Assembly: GCA_036278755.1 (NCBI GenBank)
Contig: DASUKL010000117.1
Coordinates: 1 to 63,362, forward strand
DNA: 63,362 bases
Origin: DASUKL01 sp036278755
Lineage (GTDB): Bacteria; Chloroflexota; Limnocylindria; Limnocylindrales; CSP1-4
Reading direction: 5' to 3'
The translations under genes and the position numbers were made by a program. The stretch's first letter is position 1. Every line of letters starts with the position of its first letter. Below the pieces are notes generated by a model, which was not told the DNA's origin, ran no database searches, and saw nothing but the letters and a program-made list of their open reading frames with translations. Positions 1-8,321 of this stretch are shown here, piece by piece.

Positions 1-945
1 GCCCCGATCGCGGCCGGCGCCGTCATCGTCCTGCCCTGGCTGGCCCGCACCTGGTTGACCTTCGGCAGCCTGGGCAGCCAGGCCACGGAGAACCTCCTCT
101 TCGTCCGCAACGAGGACGTCTTCGCCTACAGCGTGCGCCCCAGCCTGGATCGCTTCCTGGCCCAGGGCCCCATCGAGATCCTGCGCCACATGGCCATCGG
201 CCTGTGGAGCCAGCTGTCCGTCGACCTCCTCATCGCCGCGGCGCCCATCGGGGCCCTGGGCATCCTGGCCTGGGTCTTCCTGATCCGCTCACCGGCCGTG
301 GGCCGCCCATCCGCCCTGCGGGCCCTGCTCCTGACCGGGACCATCACGTTCCTCGTCGACGGCCTGCTCTTCCCGGTGGCCACCACCTGGGGCACCTTCC
401 GCCATGCGGCCGGGCCGCTCCTGGCCGGGCTCCTCGTGCTGGCCTGCCTGGGCCTCGACCACCTCGTGGCCCGCGTCGGCAGCTGGCGGCATTGGGAGCG
501 GCAGAACGCGTGGCTGGCGACGCTCCTGCTCCTGCTCGTGACGGTCCCCGTGGCGGCCATCGAGGTCGGCGTGACGGCGTCCACGACCCGCCGGATCCAG
601 GCCCATCTGGACGCCGGGGAGGCGGGCCTTCGCGCGGCAGGGGTCCGGGAGGCGACACCTGTCGTGAGCGACTGGTCGATCTGGCTGGCCTGGGAGTCGC
701 AACGCCCGGCCCTGGCCGTGCCCGACGAACCGGCCGCCGACGTCCTGTCGCTGGCCCACCGACTCGGGGCCGGGGCGGTCCTCCTGCTCTCGCCCGGTGT
801 CGGCGATGGGAGCTCCAGCACGGACGCCCCCGGGCTCCCGAACCTCGACGGCCAGGCCTGCTTCAGCCGCCAGCCCCTGCCCCCCGCGGCCGGAACGGAG
901 GCCCGCCTCTACCTCGTCCCGAGCGATGGACCGTGCGCACCGTGA
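1..945 (+). CDS. Membrane glycosyltransferase-like protein, C-terminal part
   Basis: The reading frame is open from base 1, so the gene starts before the window. About 314 residues are seen. They contain several hydrophobic segments (near bases 200-290, 330-360, 410-460 and 520-570), followed by a soluble C-terminal part of about 120 residues. The pattern of many membrane helices plus a soluble tail resembles polyprenyl-phosphate sugar transferases of the GT39/ArnT type, but the catalytic N-terminal loop is outside the window, so the family is an inference. Its TGA overlaps a GTG that could start the next gene. Confidence 0.55.
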   Translation, partial: APIAAGAVIVLPWLARTWLTFGSLGSQATENLLFVRNEDVFAYSVRPSLDRFLAQGPIEILRHMAIGLWSQLSVDLLIAAAPIGALGILAWVFLIRSPAVGRPSALRALLLTGTITFLVDGLLFPVATTWGTFRHAAGPLLAGLLVLACLGLDHLVARVGSWRHWERQNAWLATLLLLLVTVPVAAIEVGVTASTTRRIQAHLDAGEAGLRAAGVREATPVVSDWSIWLAWESQRPALAVPDEPAADVLSLAHRLGAGAVLLLSPGVGDGSSSTDAPGLPNLDGQACFSRQPLPPAAGTEARLYLVPSDGPCAP

Positions 946-953
946 GCCGTCCC

Positions 954-959
954 TATACT
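954..959 (+). promoter_or_regulatory. -10 hexamer TATACT for the sensor kinase
   Basis: TATACT lies 9 nt before the ATG at 969. With initiation about 7 nt after the -10, the transcript would begin almost at the start codon (leaderless). No Shine-Dalgarno sequence is seen before this ATG, which fits. Confidence 0.5.
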
Positions 960-968
960 CCCTCGCAC

Positions 969-1655
969 ATGGCTGACGAGGGGCGCCGATCCATCCGCCA
1001 GGAGGTCCTGCGCGCTGAAGAGCGCGAGCGGGCCCGGATCGCCCAGGAGATCCACGACGGACCGGCCCAGGGGCTGGCCAACGCGGTCTTCCGGGTGGAT
1101 CTCGTGGCCCGCCACCTCGACTCCGATCCGGCCGGCGCGCGGGCCGAGCTCGATGAGCTGCGCTCCTACCTCAACCGCCAGCTCGACGAGCTGCGGGGCT
1201 TCCTGAGCCAGCTGCGGCCATCGCTGCTCGACGAGCGGGGCCTGGACCGCGCCCTGGCTGAGGCGGCGGCCCACCTTGCGGCCTCAGGCCGGACCCACGT
1301 GGAGGTGGAGCTCGCCGCGCCGGCGGTGCGCCTCAGCCCCGACGAGCAGGTCGTCGTGCTGCGCGTGGCCCAGGAGTCATTGCGCAACATCGCCAAGCAC
1401 GGCCACGCCGGACGGGCCTGGCTCGAGACCCGCCTGGGGAGCGACGACGAGGCGGCCGATCCGACCTGGGTCCTCGAGGTCCGCGACGATGGGGTGGGGT
1501 TCGAGGGTCCCCGACCGCCCGAACCCGACCATCACTTCGGCATCCGCTTCATGCGCGATCGAGCGCGATCGGTGGGCGCCGACCTGGAGGTCGATGGGGC
1601 GACCGACGGCGGTGTGTGCGTACGCCTTACCATGCATCCAATCCTCAGGAGGTAG
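969..1655 (+). CDS. Soluble DegS/NarX-type sensor histidine kinase
   Basis: This 228-residue protein has a HisKA_3 dimerisation domain with the phospho-acceptor His at residue 29 (EIHDGPAQ). A complete HATPase domain follows, with an N box (QESLRNIAKHG), a G1 box (DDGVGF) and a G2 region (FGIRFMRDRA). There is no membrane segment or sensory domain, so input must come through a partner. Alternative start: GTG 942, overlapping the previous stop. It is followed 2 nt later by a NarL-type regulator, and the two are probably a cognate pair. The downstream Tad pilus genes are plausible targets, but that is only inference from position. Confidence 0.85.
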   Translation: MADEGRRSIRQEVLRAEERERARIAQEIHDGPAQGLANAVFRVDLVARHLDSDPAGARAELDELRSYLNRQLDELRGFLSQLRPSLLDERGLDRALAEAAAHLAASGRTHVEVELAAPAVRLSPDEQVVVLRVAQESLRNIAKHGHAGRAWLETRLGSDDEAADPTWVLEVRDDGVGFEGPRPPEPDHHFGIRFMRDRARSVGADLEVDGATDGGVCVRLTMHPILRR

Positions 1656-1657
1656 CC

Positions 1658-2401
1658 ATGGCCAGCGAGTACAGCGGCCCCGAGCGGCGGCGGGGCGGGC
1701 CGGACCGGCGCAACCCCGACCAACGGCTGAAGATCCTGCTCGTCGACGATCACGCGCTCTTCCGGGTGGGCATGCGCAATATCATCGAGCGCGAGCCGGA
1801 CTTCGACATCGTGGGCGAGGCCGACGATCCGCGCTCCGCGGTCGCCGCCGCCCAGGAGCTGGCCCCGGACATCGTCCTCATGGATCTCTCCCTGCCCAGC
1901 CCGGGGGGCATCGAGACGACCCAGCGCATCAAGCGCGAGCTGCCCTCGACGGGCATCATCGTGCTGGCCGTCGACGAGGACGAGGGGGCCCTCTTCGACG
2001 CCATCAAGGCCGGTGCCGCGGCGTTCATCCTCAAGGACGTGGGCCCGGACGACCTGGTGACGATCATCCGCCGGGTGGCGGGCGGCGAGTTCCTCATCAA
2101 CGACAAGGTCTTCGCCAAGCCGGCCGTGGCCTCGCGGGTCCTCAAGGAGTTCCGGGAGCTGGCCATCTATGGCCAGGAGGCGGCGCCGATCTTCGCCCCG
2201 CTCAGCCCGCGCGAGGTCGAGATCCTCGACAACATCGCCCAGGGCATGACCAACAAGCAGGTCGCCTACGCCCTGACCATCAGCGAGCAGACCGTCAAGA
2301 ACCACATGAGCTCCATCCTCCGCAAGCTGGCGGTCAACGACCGGACCCAGGCCGTGGTCTACGCCATGCGCCAGGGCTGGATCCGCATGCCGGAGGATTG
2401 A
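1658..2401 (+). CDS. NarL/FixJ-family response regulator
   Basis: This 247-residue regulator has an N-terminal receiver domain (LLVDDHALFRVG near residue 30, phospho-acceptor Asp in VLMDLSLP, Lys in FILKDVG). A LuxR-type helix-turn-helix ends the protein (LSPREVEILDNIAQGMTNKQ, then TVKNHMSSILRKL). The ATG at 1658 has a strong AGGAGG at 1647-1652, so the longer frame upstream is not needed. It sits between two kinase genes, with 2-nt gaps on both sides, in one apparent operon. Confidence 0.92.
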   Translation: MASEYSGPERRRGGPDRRNPDQRLKILLVDDHALFRVGMRNIIEREPDFDIVGEADDPRSAVAAAQELAPDIVLMDLSLPSPGGIETTQRIKRELPSTGIIVLAVDEDEGALFDAIKAGAAAFILKDVGPDDLVTIIRRVAGGEFLINDKVFAKPAVASRVLKEFRELAIYGQEAAPIFAPLSPREVEILDNIAQGMTNKQVAYALTISEQTVKNHMSSILRKLAVNDRTQAVVYAMRQGWIRMPED

Positions 2402-2403
2402 GG

Positions 2404-3594
2404 GTGGTCGAGGGGGCCAAGGAGGCCGCGCCGCCCGCGGCGGCGCCTGTCCCGGGCGGGCCGGTGGACCTGGCCCGGACCACGGCCGACGAAGCGGCCG
2501 GCCTGGACAAGGAGCTGGCCGAGATCGGGATGCTCATCGGCCAGGCCCGCGGGGAGGCCGAACGCCACGAGGCGCGCCGCGGTCAGGCCGAAGAGCACGC
2601 CCGTGCCGCGGGCGACGCCGACGCCCACGCCGCGCTGGTGACCGCGACCCGGCGGGCGGTGATGATGCAGTCGCAGGTCGAGGTCCTGGAGGGCAAGCAG
2701 CGCGCCCTGACCCGCTACCGCGACCGCCTCCGGGAGTTGACGACGACCCTGGCCAGCCTCGACCTCGGCCAGAGCGGCGGATCAAAGGGCGATGGCCCGC
2801 AAGGCGCGGCCACGGACCTGACCTCCGCGTCCGGATCCGGCGTTGTCCAGCCCGATGCCCAGGAGGCGCTCCGCCGCGAGATCGCCCGTCAGATGCACGA
2901 CGGGCCGGCCCAGAGCCTGACCAACATCACCCTCCAGGCGCAGATCGTGCAGCGCCTCGTGGGCCGCGATGACGCCCGGGCCCAGGCCGAGCTGACCCAG
3001 TTGGTGGCCATGGTCCAGCAGACGCTGGATGCCACCAAGACCTTCATCTTCGACGTCCGACCCATGGTCCTCGACGACCTGGGCCTGGTGCCCACCCTGC
3101 GTCGGGCGGTCCGCGAACGGGCCCAGCGCAGCAAGGTGGCCGTGGACCTGGAGGTGAGCGGCGTCGACCGGCGCCTCAGCGCGGAGCTCGAGAGCGCATC
3201 GTTCCGTATCGTGGACGAGGCCGTCGTGGGCTTCCTGACGACCGAACCGGCCGGCATCCAGGTCCACCTGGACTGGCGGGAGGATGCGGTCGAGGCGATG
3301 GTCCGCGCCGTGCGCTCGGACGCTGGCGCGGCCACGGAAGCAGCTGGGACGGCAGCGAGCGGGCCCGCGGCGCCCGAAGGCGAGGTCCCGGCCGCCCTAG
3401 CGGACATGATCCGCGACCAGCGCGCCGAGAACGCCGCGCGCGAGAAGGAGGCTGCCGCTGCACGGGCCAAGGCCATGGCCCTGCCGGACGCGACTTGGCG
3501 GGCCATCCAGGCTCGGGCTCGATCGGCGGGCATCCAGGTGACCCTCTCGGAGGCCGGTCGCCGGCTCGACCTGCGGACGGGCGCAGGAGCGTGA
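2404..3594 (+). CDS. DegS-like kinase with degenerate ATPase domain
   Basis: GTG start 2 nt after the regulator stop. The 396-residue protein begins with a Pro/Ala-rich stretch and a long predicted coiled coil (residues about 30-120). A HisKA_3 domain follows with His165 in QMHDGPAQSL and the conserved FDVRPMVLDDLGL. The region where a HATPase should follow has no recognisable N-box Asn (VDEAVVGFLTT) and no DxGxG or second glycine box. It ends in another charged helical segment. It resembles the N-terminal half of DegS but probably cannot bind ATP normally. It may dimerise with, or be phosphorylated by, the kinase at 969. Confidence 0.75.
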   Translation: MVEGAKEAAPPAAAPVPGGPVDLARTTADEAAGLDKELAEIGMLIGQARGEAERHEARRGQAEEHARAAGDADAHAALVTATRRAVMMQSQVEVLEGKQRALTRYRDRLRELTTTLASLDLGQSGGSKGDGPQGAATDLTSASGSGVVQPDAQEALRREIARQMHDGPAQSLTNITLQAQIVQRLVGRDDARAQAELTQLVAMVQQTLDATKTFIFDVRPMVLDDLGLVPTLRRAVRERAQRSKVAVDLEVSGVDRRLSAELESASFRIVDEAVVGFLTTEPAGIQVHLDWREDAVEAMVRAVRSDAGAATEAAGTAASGPAAPEGEVPAALADMIRDQRAENAAREKEAAAARAKAMALPDATWRAIQARARSAGIQVTLSEAGRRLDLRTGAGA

Positions 3595-3690
3595 AGGCCT
3601 CAGCCGACCCGTGACCTGCCGCTAGCGCCGGAAGGGGCGCGGGGCGGCACCAACGGGGGACGATGGTGCGGTCCGAAGGAGTGTGGTGGA

Positions 3691-3720
3691 TTGTCCGCCG
3701 CGGGGGACTCACCCTATCCT
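3691..3720 (+). promoter_or_regulatory. Promoter of first Flp pilin
   Basis: -35 TTGTCC (3691-3696), 18-bp spacer, -10 TATCCT (3715-3720). The second pilin has the same -10 and spacer. The leader up to the start codon is about 50 nt and contains AAGGAGG. Confidence 0.5.
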
Positions 3721-3773
3721 GCCTCCATCGCCCGTCAACGACGGAGCCTGAAGGGAAGGAGGTGGATCATCCC

Positions 3774-3959
3774 TTGCAGCGAGTCTTTCGGCTCTCTCCC
3801 TGGCTCGAGCGCGAGTCGCGCGAGGAAGGACAGGGCCTCACGGAATATGCACTCATCCTCACGTTCATCGCCATCGTCGCTATCGTCGCCCTGGTCTTCT
3901 TGGGCGGCAGCGTCTCCACGGTCCTCAGCGGCAACGCCAGTGCGATCAACTCGGTCTAG
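3774..3959 (+). CDS. flp: Flp/Fap-type pilin 1
   Basis: This 61-residue prepilin has a short charged leader ending in EEGQG, followed by LTEYALILTFIAIVAIVAL. That is the classic Flp signal with Glu and Tyr just after the predicted cleavage Gly, leading into the hydrophobic assembly helix. I chose TTG 3774 because it is preceded by AAGGAGG with the same spacing as the ATG of the second pilin. Longer GTG/ATG starts upstream would add an unrelated N-terminus. The product is the major subunit of a Tad pilus, processed by a TadV-type peptidase that is not in this window. Confidence 0.88.
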   Translation: MQRVFRLSPWLERESREEGQGLTEYALILTFIAIVAIVALVFLGGSVSTVLSGNASAINSV

Positions 3960-4019
3960 CAGCCGGCGCGAGCCCGCACCGCCACGCGGAACGGGCCAGT
4001 GGGGTGGGGTTTGGGCCGC

Positions 4020-4049
4020 TTGACCGGCTGACCCGGGCCCCTCTATCCT
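4020..4049 (+). promoter_or_regulatory. Promoter of second Flp pilin
   Basis: -35 TTGACC (4020-4025), 18-bp spacer, -10 TATCCT (4044-4049). The second pilin therefore appears to be separately transcribed, and its hairpin terminator follows at 4333. Confidence 0.55.
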
Positions 4050-4138
4050 GCGCCAGCGTCATCGACCAATGGAGCCGATGAACCTGCCCACCCGATCGCC
4101 GGGTGGAGCTTCCTGACGGAAGGAGGTGATACCAGAAC

Positions 4139-4312
4139 ATGCTGCAGACCCTTTTCACGTGGTTCGCTTCGCGCTTCGAGCGCGAGGAGGGGCAGGGCCT
4201 CGCCGAGTACGCACTCATCCTCGCCCTCATCGCCATCGTCGCGATCGTCGCCCTCATCTTCCTGGGCGGTTCGATCTCGAACATCCTGAGCAACGTCGGC
4301 ACGTCCGTCTAG
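4139..4312 (+). CDS. flp: Flp/Fap-type pilin 2
   Basis: This short 57-residue gene starts at ATG 4139, 12 nt after an AAGGAGG. It is a close paralogue of pilin 1: leader EREEGQG, then LAEYALILALIAIVAIVALIF with the processing Gly, Glu and Tyr all kept. The mature C-terminus is very short (about 14 residues after the helix), usual for Flp pilins. The two pilins differ mainly in leader and C-terminus, so they could be major and minor subunits or alternately expressed. Own promoter and own terminator. Confidence 0.88.
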   Translation: MLQTLFTWFASRFEREEGQGLAEYALILALIAIVAIVALIFLGGSISNILSNVGTSV

Positions 4313-4650
4313 CTCATCCCGTCGTATGCAAGCGATGCCGGTCCGGATCATTCCGGACCGGCATCGTCACGTCTCACACGGGTCTGGTCAGACCATGACC
4401 TGGATGGGACCCCTTTCCTAGTGGCCAGGCCACCGGTCAGCCGCGACACTGCGGGGGCGCGTGACCAGGTCGGTCGCCGCGCAACCTGGGACCAGAACCG
4501 TCTCGAGATCCGGCCTCTCCTCCCGCACCGCGGGGTGGCCGGACTTCCTACTTCTTACCAGATGGTCCTAGCCCATCGGTATGATCGCCGGCCGGTTGCC
4601 GGGTGCTACAGTGGTGCTAGCTGTCACATCGGTGCGAGGGGAGTCGATCC
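4313..4650 (+). other. Intergenic region between pilin 2 and cpaB
   Basis: This 338-bp gap holds the hairpin at 4333-4366 and candidate -10 elements TATGAT (4580-4585) and TACAGT (4607-4612) for the cpaB-tadC genes. I see no protein with support in it. Confidence 0.5.
4333..4366 (+). terminator. 15-bp perfect hairpin after pilin 2
   Basis: The arms 4333-4347 and 4352-4366 are perfect inverted repeats with a TCAT loop (core GCCGGTCCGGA). No T tract follows. It sits 20 nt after the pilin stop, so it may end the abundant pilin message or protect its 3' end. Confidence 0.7.
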
Positions 4651-5601
4651 TTGAAACGTTCGAACCGGCTGCTCATCCTGCTCGGCATCGTGCTTGCCGT
4701 GATCGCCTTCGGGGCCGTCCTACTGTTGACCCAGGGCCCGCGGGGGACTACTGACAGCACGACGTCGCCGACGCCGCGCCCGGTCACGGCGCTGGTGGCC
4801 ACCCAGGCCATCCCGCTGGGCACGACCGTGACCGAGGCGATGGTCACCAAGAAGACCTTCTCGGGGGCTGACGTCGGCATCGTGCCCGGGGACTACCTGC
4901 GCGACGCATCGCAGGTCAACGGCTTGATCATGCGCAGCGATGTCCTGTCCGGTGATGTCATCACCGCCAGCGACTTCAATGCCGTGACCACGACCAGCAA
5001 CGCTGACCTCGTCCGGCGCCTCAAGAAGGGCTTCCGGGCCATGGCCGTGCAGGTCGACCAGGTCACCGGCGTAGGCACCCTCATCCAGCCCGGCGACCAC
5101 GTGGACGTCGTCCTCTCCATGGAGGGCACGGACAAGAAGTTCCCGGTCGTCGAGGAAGTCGCCCGCACGCAGGAGGGCCAGCCGCCGCAGGTCGTGCGCA
5201 ACTTCAAGGCCTACGCACCTGAGCTGCTGAACGCCACCTCGATCAAGGTCCTCGTCCAGAACGCCACGGTCGTGGGTGTCGAGTTCCCGCCGCCGCCGAC
5301 CCAGACGAACACCCAGACCCAGAGCTCACCGACACCGGCGCCCAGTGCGGCCCAGCCGGGCGGTGCAGGGACCAGCCTCAATGGACAGCAAGAGTTGGCC
5401 ATCCTGGCCCTCACGCCGCAGCAGGTGGAGCTCGTGCGCTTCGCCCAGCTGGACGGCAACCTCTCGCTGGTCCTGCGCTCCACGGCCGACGCCGACTCGC
5501 CGCCCGACGCGACCACCGGCGTGACCCTCAGCGTCCTCGTGAGCAAGTACCAGGTCCTGCCCGGCCAGCTCATCCTGCAGAACCCGCCTCCGTCCCCGTA
5601 G
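4651..5601 (+). CDS. cpaB: Tad pilus assembly protein CpaB/RcpC
   Basis: This 316-residue protein starts at TTG 4651 after GAGGGGAG. One N-terminal membrane helix (residues about 7-27) is followed by a SAF domain (TALVATQAIPLGTTVTEAMV onwards, about 50-110) and an RcpC/CpaB domain. A Pro/Thr/Gln-rich linker lies near residues 210-240. CpaB is an extracytoplasmic component of the Tad machine. In diderms it works with the CpaC secretin, but no secretin gene is visible here. First gene of the cpaB-cpaE-cpaF-tadB-tadC series. Confidence 0.88.
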   Translation: MKRSNRLLILLGIVLAVIAFGAVLLLTQGPRGTTDSTTSPTPRPVTALVATQAIPLGTTVTEAMVTKKTFSGADVGIVPGDYLRDASQVNGLIMRSDVLSGDVITASDFNAVTTTSNADLVRRLKKGFRAMAVQVDQVTGVGTLIQPGDHVDVVLSMEGTDKKFPVVEEVARTQEGQPPQVVRNFKAYAPELLNATSIKVLVQNATVVGVEFPPPPTQTNTQTQSSPTPAPSAAQPGGAGTSLNGQQELAILALTPQQVELVRFAQLDGNLSLVLRSTADADSPPDATTGVTLSVLVSKYQVLPGQLILQNPPPSP

Positions 5602-5622
5602 GATTGGCGAGCGCCGTTGCTC

Positions 5623-6864
5623 ATGGCTGATCGGATCAGCGTCCTCATCGTCGACGACATCGCGGAGACCCGGGACCACCTCGCCAAGCTGCTCGGCTTC
5701 GAGAGCGACATCGAGGTGGTCGGGACCGCTACCTCCGGAGCGGAAGCCCTGGAGGTGGCCGCCCGGCTCCTGCCCAACGTCGTCCTCATGGACATCAACA
5801 TGCCCGGCCAGGACGGGATCGCCACGACGGAGCAGCTCACGCTCCGCGTGCCGACCGCCGCGGTCGTCATGATGAGCGTCCAGGGCGAGGCGGACTATCT
5901 GCGCCGCTCGATGCTCGCCGGGGCACGCGAGTTCCTGGTCAAGCCGTTCAGCGGCGACGAGCTCGTGGCCGCGGTCCGCCAGGTCTTCCGCCACGAGCTG
6001 GAGAAGCTGGCCCGCCTGCCCGGCCTGGCCGCCGCTGCGGCCAGCGCGGCCAACGAGGCGTCCGCGCCGAAGGGCCGGATCATCACCGTCTTCTCACCCA
6101 AGGGCGGGGTCGGGCGCACCACGGTCGCGGTCAACGTCGCCGTGGCGGCCGCAGGCAAGCTCGGCAAGTCCGTCGTCCTCGTCGATGGCAGCTTCCAGTT
6201 CGGCGATGTCGGCGTCCTCCTCAACCTGCCGCCCAAGAGCCAGACCATCGCGGATCTCATCCCGGAGCTGACCGCTGGCGAGTTGGAGTCGCTCGACTCG
6301 GTCCTCGTCAAGCACGCGTCGGGGCTGAAGGTCCTGCTGGCCCCGCCGACGCCCGAGACGGCGGAGCTCATCACCACCCCCTACCTGCGCCAGGTGCTGG
6401 AGCGCCTGCGCGACATCTTCGACCTCGTCATCGTCGACTCCTGGCCCTGGTTCCAGGAAACGACCCTGGGCCTGCTCGACCTCTCGGACGAGATCATCGC
6501 CCTCCTGACCCTCGAGCTGACCAACATCAAGAACATGCGCCTGTTCCTCGAGGTGGCCGACCAGCTAGGCTACGAGCCCTCGAAGATCCGCCTCGTCCTC
6601 AACCGGGCTGACACGGCCCTCGGCATCCGCATCGCGGACGTCGAGCGCTCGCTGGGTCGCCGGGTCGAGGAGACCATCGTCAGCGATGGTCGGACCGTCG
6701 TCTCCAGCCTCAACCGGGGGGTGCCGTTCGTCCTCGACGCGCGTGACTCCCAGGTCAGCCGGGACCTGGCCCGCCTGGCGCAGCTGCTGGTCGAGGGGCC
6801 GCCCAAGGCGAGCCCGGCACCTGAGCCACAGGTCCAACGCAAGTCACTCCTCGCGTGGCGCTGA
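5623..6864 (+). CDS. cpaE: CpaE/TadZ pilus localisation ATPase
   Basis: This 413-residue fusion begins with an intact receiver domain (VLIVDDIAETRDHL, Asp in VVLMDINMPG, Lys in FLVKPFSG). A MinD/ParA-type ATPase follows from residue about 145, with a deviant Walker A KGGVGRTT and the acidic loop VVLVDGSFQFGDVG. CpaE/TadZ marks the pole or site where the Tad pilus is built. Many homologues have a degenerate receiver, whereas here the phospho-acceptor is kept. Start ATG 5623; TTG 5617 in the same frame is an alternative. Confidence 0.88.
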   Translation: MADRISVLIVDDIAETRDHLAKLLGFESDIEVVGTATSGAEALEVAARLLPNVVLMDINMPGQDGIATTEQLTLRVPTAAVVMMSVQGEADYLRRSMLAGAREFLVKPFSGDELVAAVRQVFRHELEKLARLPGLAAAAASAANEASAPKGRIITVFSPKGGVGRTTVAVNVAVAAAGKLGKSVVLVDGSFQFGDVGVLLNLPPKSQTIADLIPELTAGELESLDSVLVKHASGLKVLLAPPTPETAELITTPYLRQVLERLRDIFDLVIVDSWPWFQETTLGLLDLSDEIIALLTLELTNIKNMRLFLEVADQLGYEPSKIRLVLNRADTALGIRIADVERSLGRRVEETIVSDGRTVVSSLNRGVPFVLDARDSQVSRDLARLAQLLVEGPPKASPAPEPQVQRKSLLAWR

Positions 6865-6911
6865 TGGGCGTCGCTACAGTGCCCAGCCTGGGCGAAAGGG
6901 GAATCTGAGCG

Positions 6912-8300
6912 ATGTCGTTGCTCAAGCGGATCGAGAGCGCTCGACCCGGGTCCGAAGGGCCCGGGGGGCCTAACCTGCCCACGCCGGCGGGCGGCGGCAC
7001 GCCCACGCCCACGACCCGCATGCTGGCCGCGGCCCCCGTCAGGGAGTCCTTCCGGGATGTCAAATTCCGCATCCAGAGCCGGGTCATCCAGGATCTGGAC
7101 CCCAAGCTGGACCTCTCCAATCAAGTCGAGGTGCGGCGCCAGATCGAGGAGATCTTCGGTAAGGTCCTCGACGAGGAGGGGCTGGCCCTCACCCGTGCCG
7201 AACGGGTCAGGATGTTGGAGCAGATCACCGATGAGATCATCGGCCTGGGCCCGCTCGAGCCGCTCCTGCGCGACGAGACGATCACCGAGGTCATGGTCAA
7301 CGGGCCCCGCCAGGTCTACATCGAGCGAGGCGGCAAGCTCGAGCTGACGAACGTCGTCTTCCAGAACGACGACCACGTCATGCGCATCATCGACCGCATC
7401 ATCGCCCCCATCGGCCGCCGGGTGGACGAGTCCAGCCCCATGGTCGACGCCCGCCTCACCGACGGCTCCCGCGTCAATGCCATCATCCCGCCCCTCTCGC
7501 TCGTGGGCCCGGTCATCACCATCCGCAAGTTCTCCGCCTCGCCGTTCACGGTGGATGACCTCATCCGCTTCGGCACGGCGACCCCGGAGATGTTCGACTT
7601 CCTCAAGGCCTGCGTGGAAGCTCGCCTCAACATCTTCGTCTCCGGCGGTACCGGCTCCGGCAAGACCACGACCCTCAACGTCCTGAGTTCGTTCATCCCC
7701 AACGACGAGCGGATCGTGACCATCGAGGACGCCGCCGAGCTGCAGCTCCGTCAGGAGCACGTGGTGACCCTGGAGTCGCGGCCCCCGAACATCGAGGGCA
7801 AGGGCGCCATCCCCATCCGCGAGCTCGTCCGCAACGCCCTGCGCATGCGGCCTGACCGGATCATCGTCGGGGAGTGCCGTTCGGGCGAGGCGCTCGACAT
7901 GCTCCAGGCCATGAACACCGGCCACGACGGCTCGATGTCGACGGGCCACGCCAACAGCCCCCGTGACATGCTGAGCCGGCTCGAGACGATGGTCCTCATG
8001 GCCGGCGTGGACCTGCCCCTGCGGGCCATCCGCGAGCAGGTCGCCTCGGCCGTCGACCTCATCGTCCATCAGGCCCGCCTCAAGGACGGCACCCGGCGCA
8101 TCACGAACATCACCGAAGTGCAGGGCATGGAAGGTGACGTGATCGTCATGCAGGACGTCTTCATCTTCGAGCAGACGGGCATCCTGGACGGCAAGATCCA
8201 GGGCACCCTCAAGCCCACGGGCATCCGGCCCAAGTTCGTCGAGAAGTTCGAGGTCATGGGCATCCACCTGCCGCCCGGACTGTTCGGCTTCACCTACTGA
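6912..8300 (+). CDS. cpaF: Tad secretion ATPase CpaF/TadA
   Basis: This 462-residue hexameric traffic ATPase powers pilin assembly at the inner face of the membrane. It has a conserved N-terminal domain (IIGLGPLEPLLRDETITEVMVNG), Walker A GGTGSGKTT, an Asp box around TIEDAAELQL, Walker B MRPDRIIVGECR and the His box TGHDGSMSTGHANS. Length fits the family. ATG 6912 follows GAAAGGGGA. A candidate -10 TACAGT lies at 6875-6880, so it may have an internal promoter. Confidence 0.95.
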   Translation: MSLLKRIESARPGSEGPGGPNLPTPAGGGTPTPTTRMLAAAPVRESFRDVKFRIQSRVIQDLDPKLDLSNQVEVRRQIEEIFGKVLDEEGLALTRAERVRMLEQITDEIIGLGPLEPLLRDETITEVMVNGPRQVYIERGGKLELTNVVFQNDDHVMRIIDRIIAPIGRRVDESSPMVDARLTDGSRVNAIIPPLSLVGPVITIRKFSASPFTVDDLIRFGTATPEMFDFLKACVEARLNIFVSGGTGSGKTTTLNVLSSFIPNDERIVTIEDAAELQLRQEHVVTLESRPPNIEGKGAIPIRELVRNALRMRPDRIIVGECRSGEALDMLQAMNTGHDGSMSTGHANSPRDMLSRLETMVLMAGVDLPLRAIREQVASAVDLIVHQARLKDGTRRITNITEVQGMEGDVIVMQDVFIFEQTGILDGKIQGTLKPTGIRPKFVEKFEVMGIHLPPGLFGFTY

Positions 8301-8321
8301 GCGTCAGCAGGAGGCCCGCCC

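Noticed and set aside
4421..4654. 77-codon frame before cpaB
   Set aside because: It overlaps promoter elements, has no ribosome site and no recognisable sequence.
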